The position numbers were made by a program, and so were the translations under genes. A stretch of 64,000 bases of DNA. Source: an uncultured Collinsella sp. GTDB lineage: Bacteria > Actinomycetota > Coriobacteriia > Coriobacteriales > Coriobacteriaceae. This document shows, piece after piece, positions 1 to 8,625 of this stretch (its first letter is position 1; the number at the start of each line of letters is the position of its first letter). The stretch lies in assembly GCA_902491055.1 (NCBI GenBank), contig CABUGI010000002.1, forward strand, positions 1 to 64,000, in the 5' to 3' direction. The notes under the pieces were generated by a model. It was given only the letters and a program-made list of their open reading frames with translations. It was not told the DNA's origin and did no database searches.

Positions 1-55
1 GGCCCGTGGGTTATACCCTAAGAGCAAACCACCCTTTTTAAGGGTGGTTCTGATT

Positions 56-859
56 TTAAGCGCCGGCGATGACGAGATTCGGGCGGGCGTCGTCGGCGGT
101 CTCGGCGATTGAGGTGGCGACGGCGCCATCGGGATCACAGTCCATCACGATGGTGTCGACATCGGTCAGCTCGGCAAAACGATACATACCGCGTCCGTTA
201 ACCTTGCTGGCGTCCATGAGGGCGACGCTTTGATGGGCTGCGGCGATCATAGCCGTTTTGGTCTCGGCCATCTGGGGAAAGTCGGTCGTAAAGCCGCAGC
301 CGGGAACAAAAGCTCCAGGGCACATGACGGCAAGATCGGCGTGGACCATTTGGAGCGCCTGCATAGTGAGCGGTCCGTACAGATAACGATGGCCTTTGCG
401 CAGCGCCCCGCCCGGCATGACGACATCGACCGAGGGCATGCTCTCGTCGATGTAATCGGCAATGGTAATGTCTGCCGTGATGACGGTGATACCGTCGCGC
501 TGATCGAGGAGCCGGACGAACTCGAGCGCCGTGGTGCCCGAGTCGACGAGCAGCGTGTCGCCGTCATTGACGAGCTCGATGGCGCTTTGTGCGATGGCCT
601 GTTTGGCGGCGACGTTGACATTGATACGGCGATCCTGCGTGGAGACAGTCAGACGCTTGTGGAGCGATACGGCACCACCATGTGTGCGGCGCAGCTTGCC
701 TGCTTCGGCGAGCGCATCCAGGTCGGCGCGGGCGGTGACGGAGGACACGCCAAAGGTCTGGGCGATTTCTGCTACCTGCACCGAGGCGTTATGCTCAAGC
801 ATCTCCATGATGGCGGCACGACGCTCATCGGCGAAGGCACGGTTGGTAGCTTGGGCCAT
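56..859 (-). CDS. DeoR/GlpR-family transcriptional regulator
   Basis: Cytoplasmic DNA-binding regulator of 267 residues. An N-terminal DeoR helix-turn-helix (about residues 10-62, ending in the family-typical RRTHGGAV) is followed by a DeoR sensor domain (about 80-235) of the fold that binds phosphorylated sugars. The ATG at 859 is preferred over the longer frame starting at 916 because GGAG lies 6 nt upstream and the HTH then begins near residue 10, as is usual. It is divergent from the class II aldolase gene, so control of that gene or of its own expression is plausible. The effector is unknown; other DeoR proteins respond to fructose-1-phosphate, tagatose-6-phosphate or deoxyribose-5-phosphate. 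Confidence 0.9.
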   Translation of the reverse strand: MAQATNRAFADERRAAIMEMLEHNASVQVAEIAQTFGVSSVTARADLDALAEAGKLRRTHGGAVSLHKRLTVSTQDRRINVNVAAKQAIAQSAIELVNDGDTLLVDSGTTALEFVRLLDQRDGITVITADITIADYIDESMPSVDVVMPGGALRKGHRYLYGPLTMQALQMVHADLAVMCPGAFVPGCGFTTDFPQMAETKTAMIAAAHQSVALMDASKVNGRGMYRFAELTDVDTIVMDCDPDGAVATSIAETADDARPNLVIAGA

Positions 860-1193
860 GTTTGCTCCATTCTCGGCTAAATTTGCAGGAATTGTGTTGA
901 CTCTATTTTCGTTCATTTTCTTTTTGAGTAAGAAAACACCTTTCGATTACTTATCTTTTCTATAAAAGAAAGACGCTGAACGTACAAAATTCAATATCGA
1001 ACACGCCCACTCGGCTCCAATTCCTTCCGTTTACTTTTCAAAAACGACTGTATTGACCTGCATGGGCTCAATATCTCGCACATGCAAAGATGCTGAATTT
1101 CATACAATGAGCGCGAAAAAAGGCAAGGTAAATCGCCTTGTGAACAACTACGCCCGATGTCCAGATGCGGGCGAGGGAGAGGAGCAAACGCTC
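860..1193. promoter_or_regulatory. Divergent intergenic region of deoR-like gene and aldolase gene
   Basis: About 330 bases with no convincing gene. It is AT-rich near 910-975, with an imperfect dyad around 951-972 (CTTTTCTATAAAAGAAAG) that could serve as promoter or operator for the divergent pair. The aldolase ribosome binding site (GGGAGAGGAG) ends about 10 nt before 1194. Confidence 0.35.
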
Positions 1194-2051
1194 ATGGCAC
1201 TTGTTACCACCGAAAAGATGCTCAAGGACGCTCAGGCCGGTCATTACGCCGTTGGCGCGTTCAACGTCGAGAACCTCGAGTTTGTTATGGCCGTTCTGGC
1301 CGCTGCCGAGGAGACCAAGTCCCCCGTCATCATGCAGACCACCCCGGGCACCATCAAGACCGCTGGTCTGGACTACTTCTACGGCATGGTCAAGGCTGCC
1401 GCCGAGCGCGCTTCCGTGCCCGTTGCCCTGCACCTCGATCACGGCGACGGCTATGACCGCTGCATGCAGGCTTTCCGCACCGGCTACACCTCCGTCATGA
1501 TCGACGGTTCGCACGAGTCCTTCGAGGACAACATCGCCCTGACCAAGTCCGTCGCCGACGCTGGCCGCGCCATGGGCGTGCCCGTCGAGGCCGAGCTCGG
1601 TAAGGTTGGCGGCAAGGAGGACGACGGTCCTGCGGTTGAGGGCGAGAGCCCCTACACCGATCCGGCCGAGGCCAAGGAGTTCGTCGAGCGTACCGGCTGC
1701 ACCTCCCTCGCAATTGGCGTTGGCACCAGCCACGGCGTGTACACGAGCGATCCGCACATCGAGCAGTCCGTGGTCAAGGCCATCCGCGACGCCGTCGACG
1801 TGCCGCTGGTTCTGCACGGCACCTCCGGTGTGCCCGATGAGCAGGTCGCCGAGGCCGTGAAGAACGGCATCTGCAAGGTTAACTACGCCACCGAGCTGCG
1901 TCAGGCCTACACCAAGGGCTTCATGGCCTACATGGCTGAGAACCCCGCCTGCTTCGATCCCAAGAAGCCGGCCAAGGAGGGCATGCGTGAGATCACCGAG
2001 CTGGTTAAGATCCGCATGACCAACCTCAACTCTGTGGGTAAAGCAGAGTAA
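1194..2051 (+). CDS. fba: Class II fructose-bisphosphate (or tagatose-bisphosphate) aldolase
   Basis: Zinc-dependent aldolase of 285 residues, the usual family length; it cleaves fructose-1,6-bisphosphate (or tagatose-1,6-bisphosphate) to DHAP and glyceraldehyde-3-phosphate. Visible motifs are LHLDHG (catalytic Asp82 and zinc-ligand His83), GVGTSHG, LHGTSG and NYATEL, which form the metal- and phosphate-binding loops. The ATG at 1194 is chosen because GGGAGAGGAG lies just upstream; the longer frame from 1053 adds 47 non-homologous residues. Codons are strongly biased to C-ending forms, as expected for a highly expressed glycolytic gene. The GatY/KbaY and Fba subgroups cannot be separated by eye, so the exact substrate is uncertain. 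A large palindrome follows the stop. Confidence 0.93.
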   Translation: MALVTTEKMLKDAQAGHYAVGAFNVENLEFVMAVLAAAEETKSPVIMQTTPGTIKTAGLDYFYGMVKAAAERASVPVALHLDHGDGYDRCMQAFRTGYTSVMIDGSHESFEDNIALTKSVADAGRAMGVPVEAELGKVGGKEDDGPAVEGESPYTDPAEAKEFVERTGCTSLAIGVGTSHGVYTSDPHIEQSVVKAIRDAVDVPLVLHGTSGVPDEQVAEAVKNGICKVNYATELRQAYTKGFMAYMAENPACFDPKKPAKEGMREITELVKIRMTNLNSVGKAE

Positions 2052-2084
2052 CAGCAAGGGTACTCCGACTCGCTACATATCCCG

Positions 2085-2209
2085 GGGAGGGACGAGGGCT
2101 TAGTTCCCCAATCGTCCTCGGGCATGCAAAAAGCCTCGCTGCGCACTTCGTGCGGCGAGGCTTTTTGCCCCCTGCGGAAAGATTGGGGAACTAAGCCCTC
2201 GTCCCTCCC
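2085..2209 (+). repeat. Type-1 long hairpin element, copy A
   Basis: Perfect 29-bp outer stem (2085-2113 with 2181-2209), then 12-nt segments GTCCTCGGGCAT (2114-2125) and CCCCTGCGGAAA (2169-2180), then a perfect 14-bp inner stem (2126-2139 with 2155-2168) and a small apical hairpin. It starts 33 nt after the aldolase stop. No T-run follows, so it is not an ordinary intrinsic terminator. Copies B, C and D are at 36402, 48828 and 54281. Confidence 0.85.
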
Positions 2210-2854
2210 AGGTTGACCTACTCGAGGTCGTCGCCCTTGTGGCGTTAGGTCTGAAAATAATAAGAGGGCTTCGCGCTGCGGAATGATTTTGGAAACTAAG
2301 TACGGGGACCCGCCCAAGCCGTCCTGCTCGATCGCCCTTGTGGCGTTGGGGCGGAATAGCGGTGCGTGAGGGCTGCTTTGTCGATGAGGGGCTAGTATGC
2401 CCGGGCTTGGTTGGGGAACGTCTTGTCTAGGGATGCTTGGAGCTTTTCGAACGACGCTCGCAAGTTGAGGCTCTGGTCGGTTGAGCGTTTGGGTTTTGGG
2501 GTGGGGGAGTCGAGGAGGCCGTTTCTCTGTGTCGGGGGGAAGGAGAAAAGGTTTGCATGTTTTAGGGATGGCTGCTGTGCTGCGTCATTGGAAGAATGCA
2601 TGCTTATGCGGCCTCCCCGATGTCCACCAAAAGGTTGCGCACGGGGTGTGCTGCTAGGTCCCGTGCGCTGGCAGTATTATGCCGCGACTGCTGCAAAGAA
2701 GCGCTAAAGAAAAGCTTAACCTGGTTTGACGTTGCGATGAAACCGCAGGTCAAAGCTATCGAGTAACACTCTTGAAAGGTTTTGAGCTTAAGGGCTTTCT
2801 AAGGTTTGTGACGTTGATGTGGCGCGGGCGTGAGGAGCGTGTGAATGCTCTCTG
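2210..2854. other. Gene-poor region with an orphan half of a type-1 element
   Basis: No supported gene. 2274-2314 resembles the right half of a type-1 element: GCTGCGGAAT followed by a stretch like the right outer arm of copies A and D (GGAAACTAAG), with no left partner. The 16-mer TCGCCCTTGTGGCGTT occurs near 2230 and again near 2330. Near 2737-2760 GAAACCGCAGGTCAAAGCT matches the motif inside the palindromes at 7107 and 61421. A 69-codon minus-strand frame (2392-2601) has no recognisable family. Confidence 0.4.
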
Positions 2855-3844
2855 TTAGCGCTGCGGCTCTGCGGCGCGCACCTGCTCGATGACCTTTTCC
2901 ATCGTGGCATCGATGCAGTCTTTTTTGAGCTCGCATTCCCAGATGGTTATGGGTGTCCAGCCCATTTGAGTGAGTGCTGCCACGGCAGCGCGGTCGCGCT
3001 CGATGTTGCGACGAAACTTTGTCTCCCAAAACTCAACATTGCGCTTGGGCTGGCTCGGATTGCACTTGGGGCAGCGGTGCCAAAAACAGCCGTTGACGAA
3101 GATGGCGATCTTGCGTCCAGGGAAGGCGATATCGGGTTTGCCGGAAACCTTCCATTCCAAGCGATAGCCCGTAAGGCCCGCGGCGCGCAGGCGCTGGCGA
3201 ACGAGCAGCTCGGGCTTGGTGTTGGCGCGCTTGTTGCCCTTCATGGACTTTTTGATGGCGGCGCGACGGCGCACCAGTTCGCGCTCGTCGGCGGAAAGGT
3301 CCGAGGTATCGATGCCGTCGAGTAGACCGGGCTTGGGACGCTTTTTGCTGCGGCGCTTAGGTGCGCGCTTGGGCTTGGGAGCGGGCTTGACGGTCGTGGC
3401 GGCCTTGGCATCTTTGGCAGTGCTGTTGGTCTCGAGCCGATCTTCCTTCAGCTCAATTAGGGCATCAATGAGCCCCTTGTCGGCGGGCATCCATTCCACC
3501 GTGGCAAGCGAGGTACGCGGAATCCAGCGGATATCGAGCTGGCGGTCGTGCTTCTGGGGCTCATCGGCTTCATCGGCGAGCGAGCAGTAGTAGCACTCCA
3601 TCGAGAGATGAAAATCGGGGTAGTCATATTCAACGGTGTAGATATCGCGCAGGTTGGTGACTTTTACCTGTAGCTCTTCCATAAGCTCGCGTCGCACGGC
3701 GTCTTCGGGTGTTTCGCCGCGCATGAGCTTGCCGCCTGGGAACTCCCAAAGTCCCTGCATGTCGCCGTAGCCGCGCTGCACGGCCAGTAGCTCGTCGGAT
3801 CCTTCCTTACGAATGATCCCAGCAGCAACATGAACAGTCTTCAA
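2855..3844 (-). CDS. Nudix hydrolase fused to Vsr-type mismatch endonuclease
   Basis: Two-domain protein of about 329 residues. Residues 1-130 form a MutT-like Nudix domain with a full Nudix box starting at Gly38 (GGKLMRGETPED followed by RREL.EEL), which hydrolyses nucleoside diphosphate-X substrates such as oxidised dNTPs. A basic Lys/Pro-rich linker (about 150-185) leads to a Vsr very-short-patch-repair endonuclease (about 195-329) with PELLVRQ, GKPDIAFP (catalytic Asp), FVNGCFWHRC and NVEFWETK...RD. Vsr enzymes nick DNA at T:G mismatches. The start is taken as TTG at 3844, with AGAGAGGA upstream; further upstream the frame is only antisense to the ABC gene. No cytosine methyltransferase is adjacent, which is unusual for Vsr. 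Confidence 0.85.
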   Translation of the reverse strand: MKTVHVAAGIIRKEGSDELLAVQRGYGDMQGLWEFPGGKLMRGETPEDAVRRELMEELQVKVTNLRDIYTVEYDYPDFHLSMECYYCSLADEADEPQKHDRQLDIRWIPRTSLATVEWMPADKGLIDALIELKEDRLETNSTAKDAKAATTVKPAPKPKRAPKRRSKKRPKPGLLDGIDTSDLSADERELVRRRAAIKKSMKGNKRANTKPELLVRQRLRAAGLTGYRLEWKVSGKPDIAFPGRKIAIFVNGCFWHRCPKCNPSQPKRNVEFWETKFRRNIERDRAAVAALTQMGWTPITIWECELKKDCIDATMEKVIEQVRAAEPQR

Positions 3845-3992
3845 CAGGAGTCCTCTCTCAACATCAACACGTAACAGGGCGGCTACCCCTACCTTACACC
3901 ACGGTAAGGCAACCGTAAGCCATATCGATGGTAGCCGACTCGGCTTCTTGCGACTATAGATGCCGTAGACTAATCGCAAGAAAGGACTCGGT

Positions 3993-4778
3993 ATGCAAAC
4001 CACGCACATGGCGACCCCGGTACTGGAGGTCGCGCATCTCGAAAAGGTATATGGAGCGCTGGGCAACGTGACCCGCGCGCTCAACGACGCCAGCTTTACC
4101 GTCAACCGCGGCGAATTCGTTGGCATCATGGGCGCCTCGGGCTCGGGCAAGTCGACGTTGCTCAACTGCGTCTCGACCATCGATAGCGCCACGAGCGGCA
4201 CCATCCGCATCAACGGGCAGGACGTTACGCGCATGAAGCAGGCTAAGCTTTCGCAGTTCCGCCGCGAGGAGCTCGGCTTTATCTTCCAGGACTCCAACCT
4301 GCTCGATACGCTCACGGCACGCGAGAACATCGCCCTGCCGCTCACCATCGCCCGCACAAATTCGGCAGAGATCTCGACCCGCGTGCAGGACGTGGCTGCG
4401 CGTCTGTCCGTGAGCCAGGTGCTCGACAAGTATCCCTACCAGATGTCCGGCGGCCAGCAGCAGCGCGTTGCCGCCTGTCGCGCGCTTGTCACCGACCCCA
4501 CCATGATCATGGCCGACGAGCCCACCGGCGCCCTCGATTCCAAGAGCGCTCGCCTGCTGCTCGAGAGCCTGGAGGCCCTGAATCGCCGCCTGCGCGCCAC
4601 CGTGCTCATGGTCACGCACGACAGCTTTGCCGCCAGCTACACGAGCCGTGTGCTGTTTATTCGCGACGGCAAGATCTTCACCGAGCTGCGCCGCGGCGAC
4701 ACCGACCGCCGAGAGTTCTTCGACCGCATTATGGAGGTCGTTGCCATGATGGGCGGTGAGGGCTCCGATGCTCTGTAA
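3993..4778 (+). CDS. ABC transporter ATP-binding protein (MacB/BceA type)
   Basis: Cytoplasmic ATPase of 261 residues with Walker [10 protein letters not shown] (47-55), the Q-loop region FIFQDSNLL, signature MSGGQQQR, Walker [13 protein letters not shown] and the switch His in VTHD. This arrangement is typical of the MacB/LolD/BceA subfamily, which works with FtsX-fold permeases in antibiotic-peptide detoxification or lipoprotein handling. AAAGGA lies 7 nt before the ATG. Its 3' end overlaps the permease start by 11 nt, so the two are translationally coupled. No two-component system is adjacent, unlike classical Bce modules. Confidence 0.92.
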   Translation: MQTTHMATPVLEVAHLEKVYGALGNVTRALNDASFTVNRGEFVGIMGASGSGKSTLLNCVSTIDSATSGTIRINGQDVTRMKQAKLSQFRREELGFIFQDSNLLDTLTARENIALPLTIARTNSAEISTRVQDVAARLSVSQVLDKYPYQMSGGQQQRVAACRALVTDPTMIMADEPTGALDSKSARLLLESLEALNRRLRATVLMVTHDSFAASYTSRVLFIRDGKIFTELRRGDTDRREFFDRIMEVVAMMGGEGSDAL

Positions 4779-7005
4779 ACTCGCTTGGGGCAACGTCCGC
4801 CGCGCCGGCCGCGACTACCTCGTTTACTTGTTGACGCTCACCCTGGGCGTCACGGTCTTCTATGCCTTTAACACCGTCTCGATGCAGGTCGACATCGCCG
4901 GCATCGAGGAAGCGGGCTTGTCCGAGGCCATGGGTACCATGCTCGGCTACCTCACGTACTTTTTGGCCGGCGTCATGGCCTTTTTGATGGTGTACGCCAA
5001 TAACTTCATCATGAAACGCCGCAAAAAGGAGTTTGGCCTGTACCAGGTACTCGGCATGGGGCGCGGGCGCGTCGCCACGATTATGGCGCTCGAGACTGTG
5101 ATCGTTTCGGTCGGCGCCTTTGTCGCCGGCATCGTGCTGGGCGTGGGGCTCTCTCAGCTCATGGTATTCTTTACGGCCTCGCTCTTTAAGACACAGATCG
5201 CCAATTTCCACTTCTTCTTCTCGGTGCATGCGTTCAACCTGACCCTTGCCTGCATGCTCGTAATGTTTGTGCTCACGTTGCTGCTGAACCTTCTCGCCGT
5301 GCGTCGTACCAAACTCATCGAGCTTATGGGTGCCGAACGTCGCAACGAGAGCATCAAGACACGCAACCCCTGGATTGCGATTGCCATCTTTGCCGTGGGC
5401 GTGGTGCTGGTGGGCGTGGCCTATTACCGTCTGCTACGTGATGGGTTCCCGCTCACCGCGACGGACAGCAAGCTGCAAGAGGGCATGAGCCAGTTTGGCA
5501 TCACGACCGCTATGGTTACCGTGGGCACCTTTGCCCTGTTCTGGGGACTCTCGGGCATGCTCATCAAGCTGCTGCAGAGCCTGCGCGGTGTGTATTGGCG
5601 CGGTCTCAACATGTTTACCGTGCGCCAGCTTGCGGCCAAGGTCAACACGGTGTGCTTTTCGATGGGCGTCATCGCGATGATCCTGTTTTTGGCCATCACC
5701 TCGGTGACGTGCGGCATGTCGATTGCCAACGTGATGAACGAGAATCTGGAGCGCTATACGCCGGCCGATATGTCGCAGACGTATATCTATTACACGCCCG
5801 ATGATCTCGACCGTTACAAAGAGTATGCTGACCCGTCTGAGGCCGATCGTATGGTGCCGGCCGACGCAACGGTCGACTTGTACTCTGCGTGGCATGGTGA
5901 GCTTGTCGATCCGGACAATGATACGGAGAGTATTTATGGTAAGTCGGCGGACAACAGCGTCGAGACCGGCAAGAAGGTCAATATCGCCGATGTAGCCGGT
6001 GAGCATGTGCAGATCGATTCGTATCTGAGTTATCCGCTTGGCGGCTCGGATCCTTCGGTGACTCTAGGTGAGATGTGCAAGACCATGGGCGAAAAGCTCC
6101 CCAAGGCGCTCGAGGGTAGCAACGCCAACACGACAGGCCTGTCTGTGACGCCGGCAAGTCAGTACAACAAATTGCGTCAGATGATGGGCAAGGAGCCGGT
6201 GAGCATTGGTCGCGACCAGTACTTGCTCACGTGTGATTTGGGCGGCGAGCTGGTCGACATGTACACCAAGTATATGGCTGGCGGCCATGCCCTTACCTTG
6301 GGCGGGCATACGCTCAAGCCCGCTGGCGACAAGTCGGACGAGGATACGGCTGCCATCGCCAACTCGGCGATGGGCAGTAATCCGGGTACCGTCGTCGTTG
6401 CCGACGAGCTGTTGTCCCAACTTAATCTGCAACCGTATTCCAGTAGCCTGCTCGTTAACTACAAACAGGGGATGGATGCGACCGAGGCAGACGAGAGCAT
6501 TAAATACACTGCGCTCGACAATCTGCTCGTTGACGGCAAGGAGCCGGGGTCGTGGGGACTCTTTATCACACGCTCCGAGATGTACACGCAGGCAGCGCAA
6601 ATGAACGGTCTTATTAGCTACCTAGCCATCTACATCGGCTTTGTATTGGTCGTTGCATGCGCGGCGATTCTGTCGATCCAGCAGCTCTCCAATGTGGCCG
6701 ACGGCAGCCGCAGCTATCGTGTGCTGGCGCAGATCGGCTGCGACGACCGCCAGATCCGCCATTCGGTGATGGCACAGCAAGCGGTGTTCTTCCTGTTCCC
6801 GTTGGCGGTGGGCTTGGCGCACTCCTTTGTGGCGCTCAAGGTGATTATCGACCTGGTGAGCACGTTCGGCCACATGAGCATCGGTGGCACGGTGGGCCTC
6901 ACCTGTGCGATCTTCTTGGCATCCTACGGCGGCTACTTCCTGGTGACCTACCTCATGAGCACCGGCATGGTGCGAGCCGCCATCGCCACCTGCCACAGCG
7001 AGTAA
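4768..7005 (+). CDS. FtsX-domain ABC transporter permease (BceB-like)
   Basis: Membrane permease of about 745 residues. The first TM segment is near residues 15-35, an FtsX block with three TM segments follows (about 55-185), then two more TM segments, a large extracytoplasmic domain of about 200 residues (roughly 330-590), and a second FtsX-like block with three TM segments at the C-terminus. This is the BceB layout used by peptide-antibiotic exporters and sensors. The ATG at 4768 is preferred over GTG 4756 because GGTGAGGG precedes it. It pairs with the upstream ATPase; the substrate is unknown. A strong terminator follows. Confidence 0.88.
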   Translation: MLCKLAWGNVRRAGRDYLVYLLTLTLGVTVFYAFNTVSMQVDIAGIEEAGLSEAMGTMLGYLTYFLAGVMAFLMVYANNFIMKRRKKEFGLYQVLGMGRGRVATIMALETVIVSVGAFVAGIVLGVGLSQLMVFFTASLFKTQIANFHFFFSVHAFNLTLACMLVMFVLTLLLNLLAVRRTKLIELMGAERRNESIKTRNPWIAIAIFAVGVVLVGVAYYRLLRDGFPLTATDSKLQEGMSQFGITTAMVTVGTFALFWGLSGMLIKLLQSLRGVYWRGLNMFTVRQLAAKVNTVCFSMGVIAMILFLAITSVTCGMSIANVMNENLERYTPADMSQTYIYYTPDDLDRYKEYADPSEADRMVPADATVDLYSAWHGELVDPDNDTESIYGKSADNSVETGKKVNIADVAGEHVQIDSYLSYPLGGSDPSVTLGEMCKTMGEKLPKALEGSNANTTGLSVTPASQYNKLRQMMGKEPVSIGRDQYLLTCDLGGELVDMYTKYMAGGHALTLGGHTLKPAGDKSDEDTAAIANSAMGSNPGTVVVADELLSQLNLQPYSSSLLVNYKQGMDATEADESIKYTALDNLLVDGKEPGSWGLFITRSEMYTQAAQMNGLISYLAIYIGFVLVVACAAILSIQQLSNVADGSRSYRVLAQIGCDDRQIRHSVMAQQAVFFLFPLAVGLAHSFVALKVIIDLVSTFGHMSIGGTVGLTCAIFLASYGGYFLVTYLMSTGMVRAAIATCHSE

Positions 7006-7043
7006 CAAGCGGGCAAAACCGTCGCAAAACCAGAGGCGTATGA

Positions 7044-7083
7044 CCGCCGCGAAGGGACCAGAGGCCCTTTCGCGGCGGTTTTT
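7044..7083 (+). terminator. Rho-independent terminator of the ABC/permease operon
   Basis: GC-rich 13-bp stem (CCGCCGCGAAGGG at 7044-7056 pairing with 7066-7078, with slight imperfection) followed by TTTTT. It lies 39 nt after the permease stop. Confidence 0.8.
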
Positions 7084-7280
7084 GCCTATCTGGTGTGTCT
7101 CGGATGCAAGTGAGTAGACTTTTTTGAACTGGCCGAGCACATCGCGACAAATGATCGATAAAACCGCAGGTCAGAGCTGTGGCGTTTTGGGCGTGCTTGG
7201 CCTGCTGCAAATAGCCTACTCACTTGGTTTTTCTGCTAGAAGACCGCCACGAGGGAAAGCGGCTCTCTCGTGGCGGCTGG

Positions 7281-7330
7281 CGTTTGCCCAGATAAAACCT
7301 ACCAAAATAAACCTGTCCCTTTTTAGCAGG
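7281..7330 (+). repeat. 50-bp CCTGCCAAAA repeat, copy 1
   Basis: Unit: GTTTGCCCAGATAAAACCT, then ACCAAAATAAACCTGTCCC, then TTTTTAGCAGG. The two ends form an imperfect inverted repeat (ACCTRCCAAAA with TTTTTGGCAGGT). Other copies are at 21307, 23611, 57290 (same strand) and 28286, 60854 (opposite strand). All are intergenic. Confidence 0.75.
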
Positions 7331-8296
7331 TTATCGCTTCCAAAAGTGGAGGATGAGCGTGGTGCGGTTTTGCTGCTCGGTTTTGACCAGGATGTTGTGG
7401 ATGTGGGTCTTGACGGTGCCCACGGCAAGGAATAGCTCGTCAGCAATCTCTTGGTTCGACTTGCCCAGTACGACCAGACGCATAACTTCGGTCTCACGGT
7501 TGGAGAGCTTGTAGGCGTTGCGATAGACGGGCATCTGCTCTTCTATGTGCCGATCAAGATCGCTGACGTTCTTTTCTTCGGGCGCCTCCTGCATGCGGAT
7601 TGAAAGCACGTGGTAGGAGTAGATAATCAGCAGAATCGCAAAGTAGCACGCAAAGACGTTTTCGCTAAAGTTGCGCTCGGACAGATATAGCTGCAGCCAG
7701 GAGGGTGCCAGACTCATGGGGACGACAAGGATGTTGTAGAAATCCTCGGCAACGATGCAACCGACCAGAATAGCGCCGATAATCAGGTGCTTTCGCTGGT
7801 TGTTAACGCGTGCCTTCAGCTCAACCTTTGTACTCTTATGAGCCGTCCAGAAGATGTACAGTCCCACAAAGACAAGAAATACCTGACGCATCGTGTAGTA
7901 GAGCCACTGATGCATGGGGCCGTAGGGGACAGCGACGATAATCAGCGACTCGCACAGCAAAAACGTTAGGACAGGGATGGCGAACAACTTTTTAGAATGC
8001 TTATCGAGCAAGTCCATGGCAATGGCCCAAATAAAAGCCTGTGAAGCGGTCGCCACAAGGGTCCGCATTACAGGCATGGTAATTGAGTAATAGTCACTGG
8101 CCGGAAAACTTCGGTTTTGCAACGTGTATTCAAAAAAGAAGATCTCGGTCATCTCGATGGCATAGCAAATAAAAACGCCGCTGCCATAGATAAAGAAGCG
8201 TCGACGAGTCGAGGCATAGGCGGCAAGAGAAAGCACTGCCGTCACGATACAGATAACCAGTATTGCCAAGGTATAGAAAAACATGAGCGTGTTCAT
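7331..8296 (-). CDS. Membrane-anchored LuxR-family regulator (AguR-like)
   Basis: A 321-residue one-component regulator. Residues 1-230 carry about seven hydrophobic segments, starting with FFYTLAILVICIVTAVLSL. Residues 255-321 are a LuxR/GerE helix-turn-helix (LSNRETEVMRLVVLGKSNQE and VGTVKTHIHNI). The gene is divergent from putrescine carbamoyltransferase. In Lactococcus the agmatine operon is controlled by AguR, a membrane LuxR-type protein that senses agmatine, so the same role is inferred here. The 50-bp repeat abuts its 3' end. A related protein is encoded at 15129. Confidence 0.85.
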   Translation of the reverse strand: MNTLMFFYTLAILVICIVTAVLSLAAYASTRRRFFIYGSGVFICYAIEMTEIFFFEYTLQNRSFPASDYYSITMPVMRTLVATASQAFIWAIAMDLLDKHSKKLFAIPVLTFLLCESLIIVAVPYGPMHQWLYYTMRQVFLVFVGLYIFWTAHKSTKVELKARVNNQRKHLIIGAILVGCIVAEDFYNILVVPMSLAPSWLQLYLSERNFSENVFACYFAILLIIYSYHVLSIRMQEAPEEKNVSDLDRHIEEQMPVYRNAYKLSNRETEVMRLVVLGKSNQEIADELFLAVGTVKTHIHNILVKTEQQNRTTLILHFWKR

Positions 8297-8625
8297 CTGC
8301 CACCGTCCCGTCTCATTTGATCTCCCGTGGGGCCCGCTATATCCCTCGGATATATATGTCCCAGCCGGCCGTTCCGTTGCGGATTAGGCGCCGAGATACA
8401 GCATAGCCGTATACCGTTCGCGGTTCCAGATAGTAAACCCCCTGTAAACTCTTGACCTGCGGTGTTATAGAGGTTTAGAGAGGGTTTAATTCTGTGAACG
8501 GTCTTTAATCCCGAATAAACTAGGTAATAATTGCATACGGGTGAATGATGGTCTTGTCAACACGAGGCGTGATGTACGAACGTCTCATAGCAATAGTCGG
8601 CAAGACCGGCGGAAAGGAAATCGAC
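8297..8625. promoter_or_regulatory. Control region between AguR-like gene and putrescine carbamoyltransferase gene
   Basis: About 330 bases without a gene. GTATACCGTT at 8409-8418 recurs exactly at 22296-22305 upstream of the second agmatine deiminase, so it is a candidate shared operator. A dyad-rich stretch (GGATATATATGTCC) lies near 8348-8361. GGAAAGGAAA just before 8626 is the ribosome binding site of the carbamoyltransferase gene. Confidence 0.4.

Larger units (their letters stand above)
7044..7330 (+). repeat. About 280-bp intergenic repeat, copy 1 (containing a 120-bp palindrome)
   Basis: The segment recurs at 21071-21343 with most positions conserved, including the terminator, the palindrome and the 50-bp repeat at its end. 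The inner palindrome runs 7107-7226: CAAGTGAGTAG pairs with CTACTCACTTG, then GGCCGAGCAC with GTGCTTGGCC, enclosing ATAAAACCGCAGGTCAGA. A further hairpin sits near 7243-7277. Confidence 0.75.

Noticed and set aside
1068..2057. Long minus-strand frame (329 codons) opposite the aldolase gene
   Set aside because: It mirrors the C-ending codon bias of the real gene, has no recognisable family and no ribosome binding site. Similar antisense frames over many genes here were also dropped.
2085..2209. Type-1 palindromes as ordinary Rho-independent terminators
   Set aside because: No T-run follows any of the four copies, and stems of this size with conserved interrupted segments are not terminator-like.
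2392..2601. 69-codon minus-strand frame near an orphan palindrome arm
   Set aside because: Some helical-looking text but no family, a poor ribosome binding site and a start inside a composition-biased stretch; could be a gene relic but cannot be supported.
3845..4429. Upstream extension of the Nudix-Vsr frame
   Set aside because: It is antisense to the ABC ATPase gene at 3993 and lacks homology; the TTG at 3844 with its own ribosome binding site fits the domain start.
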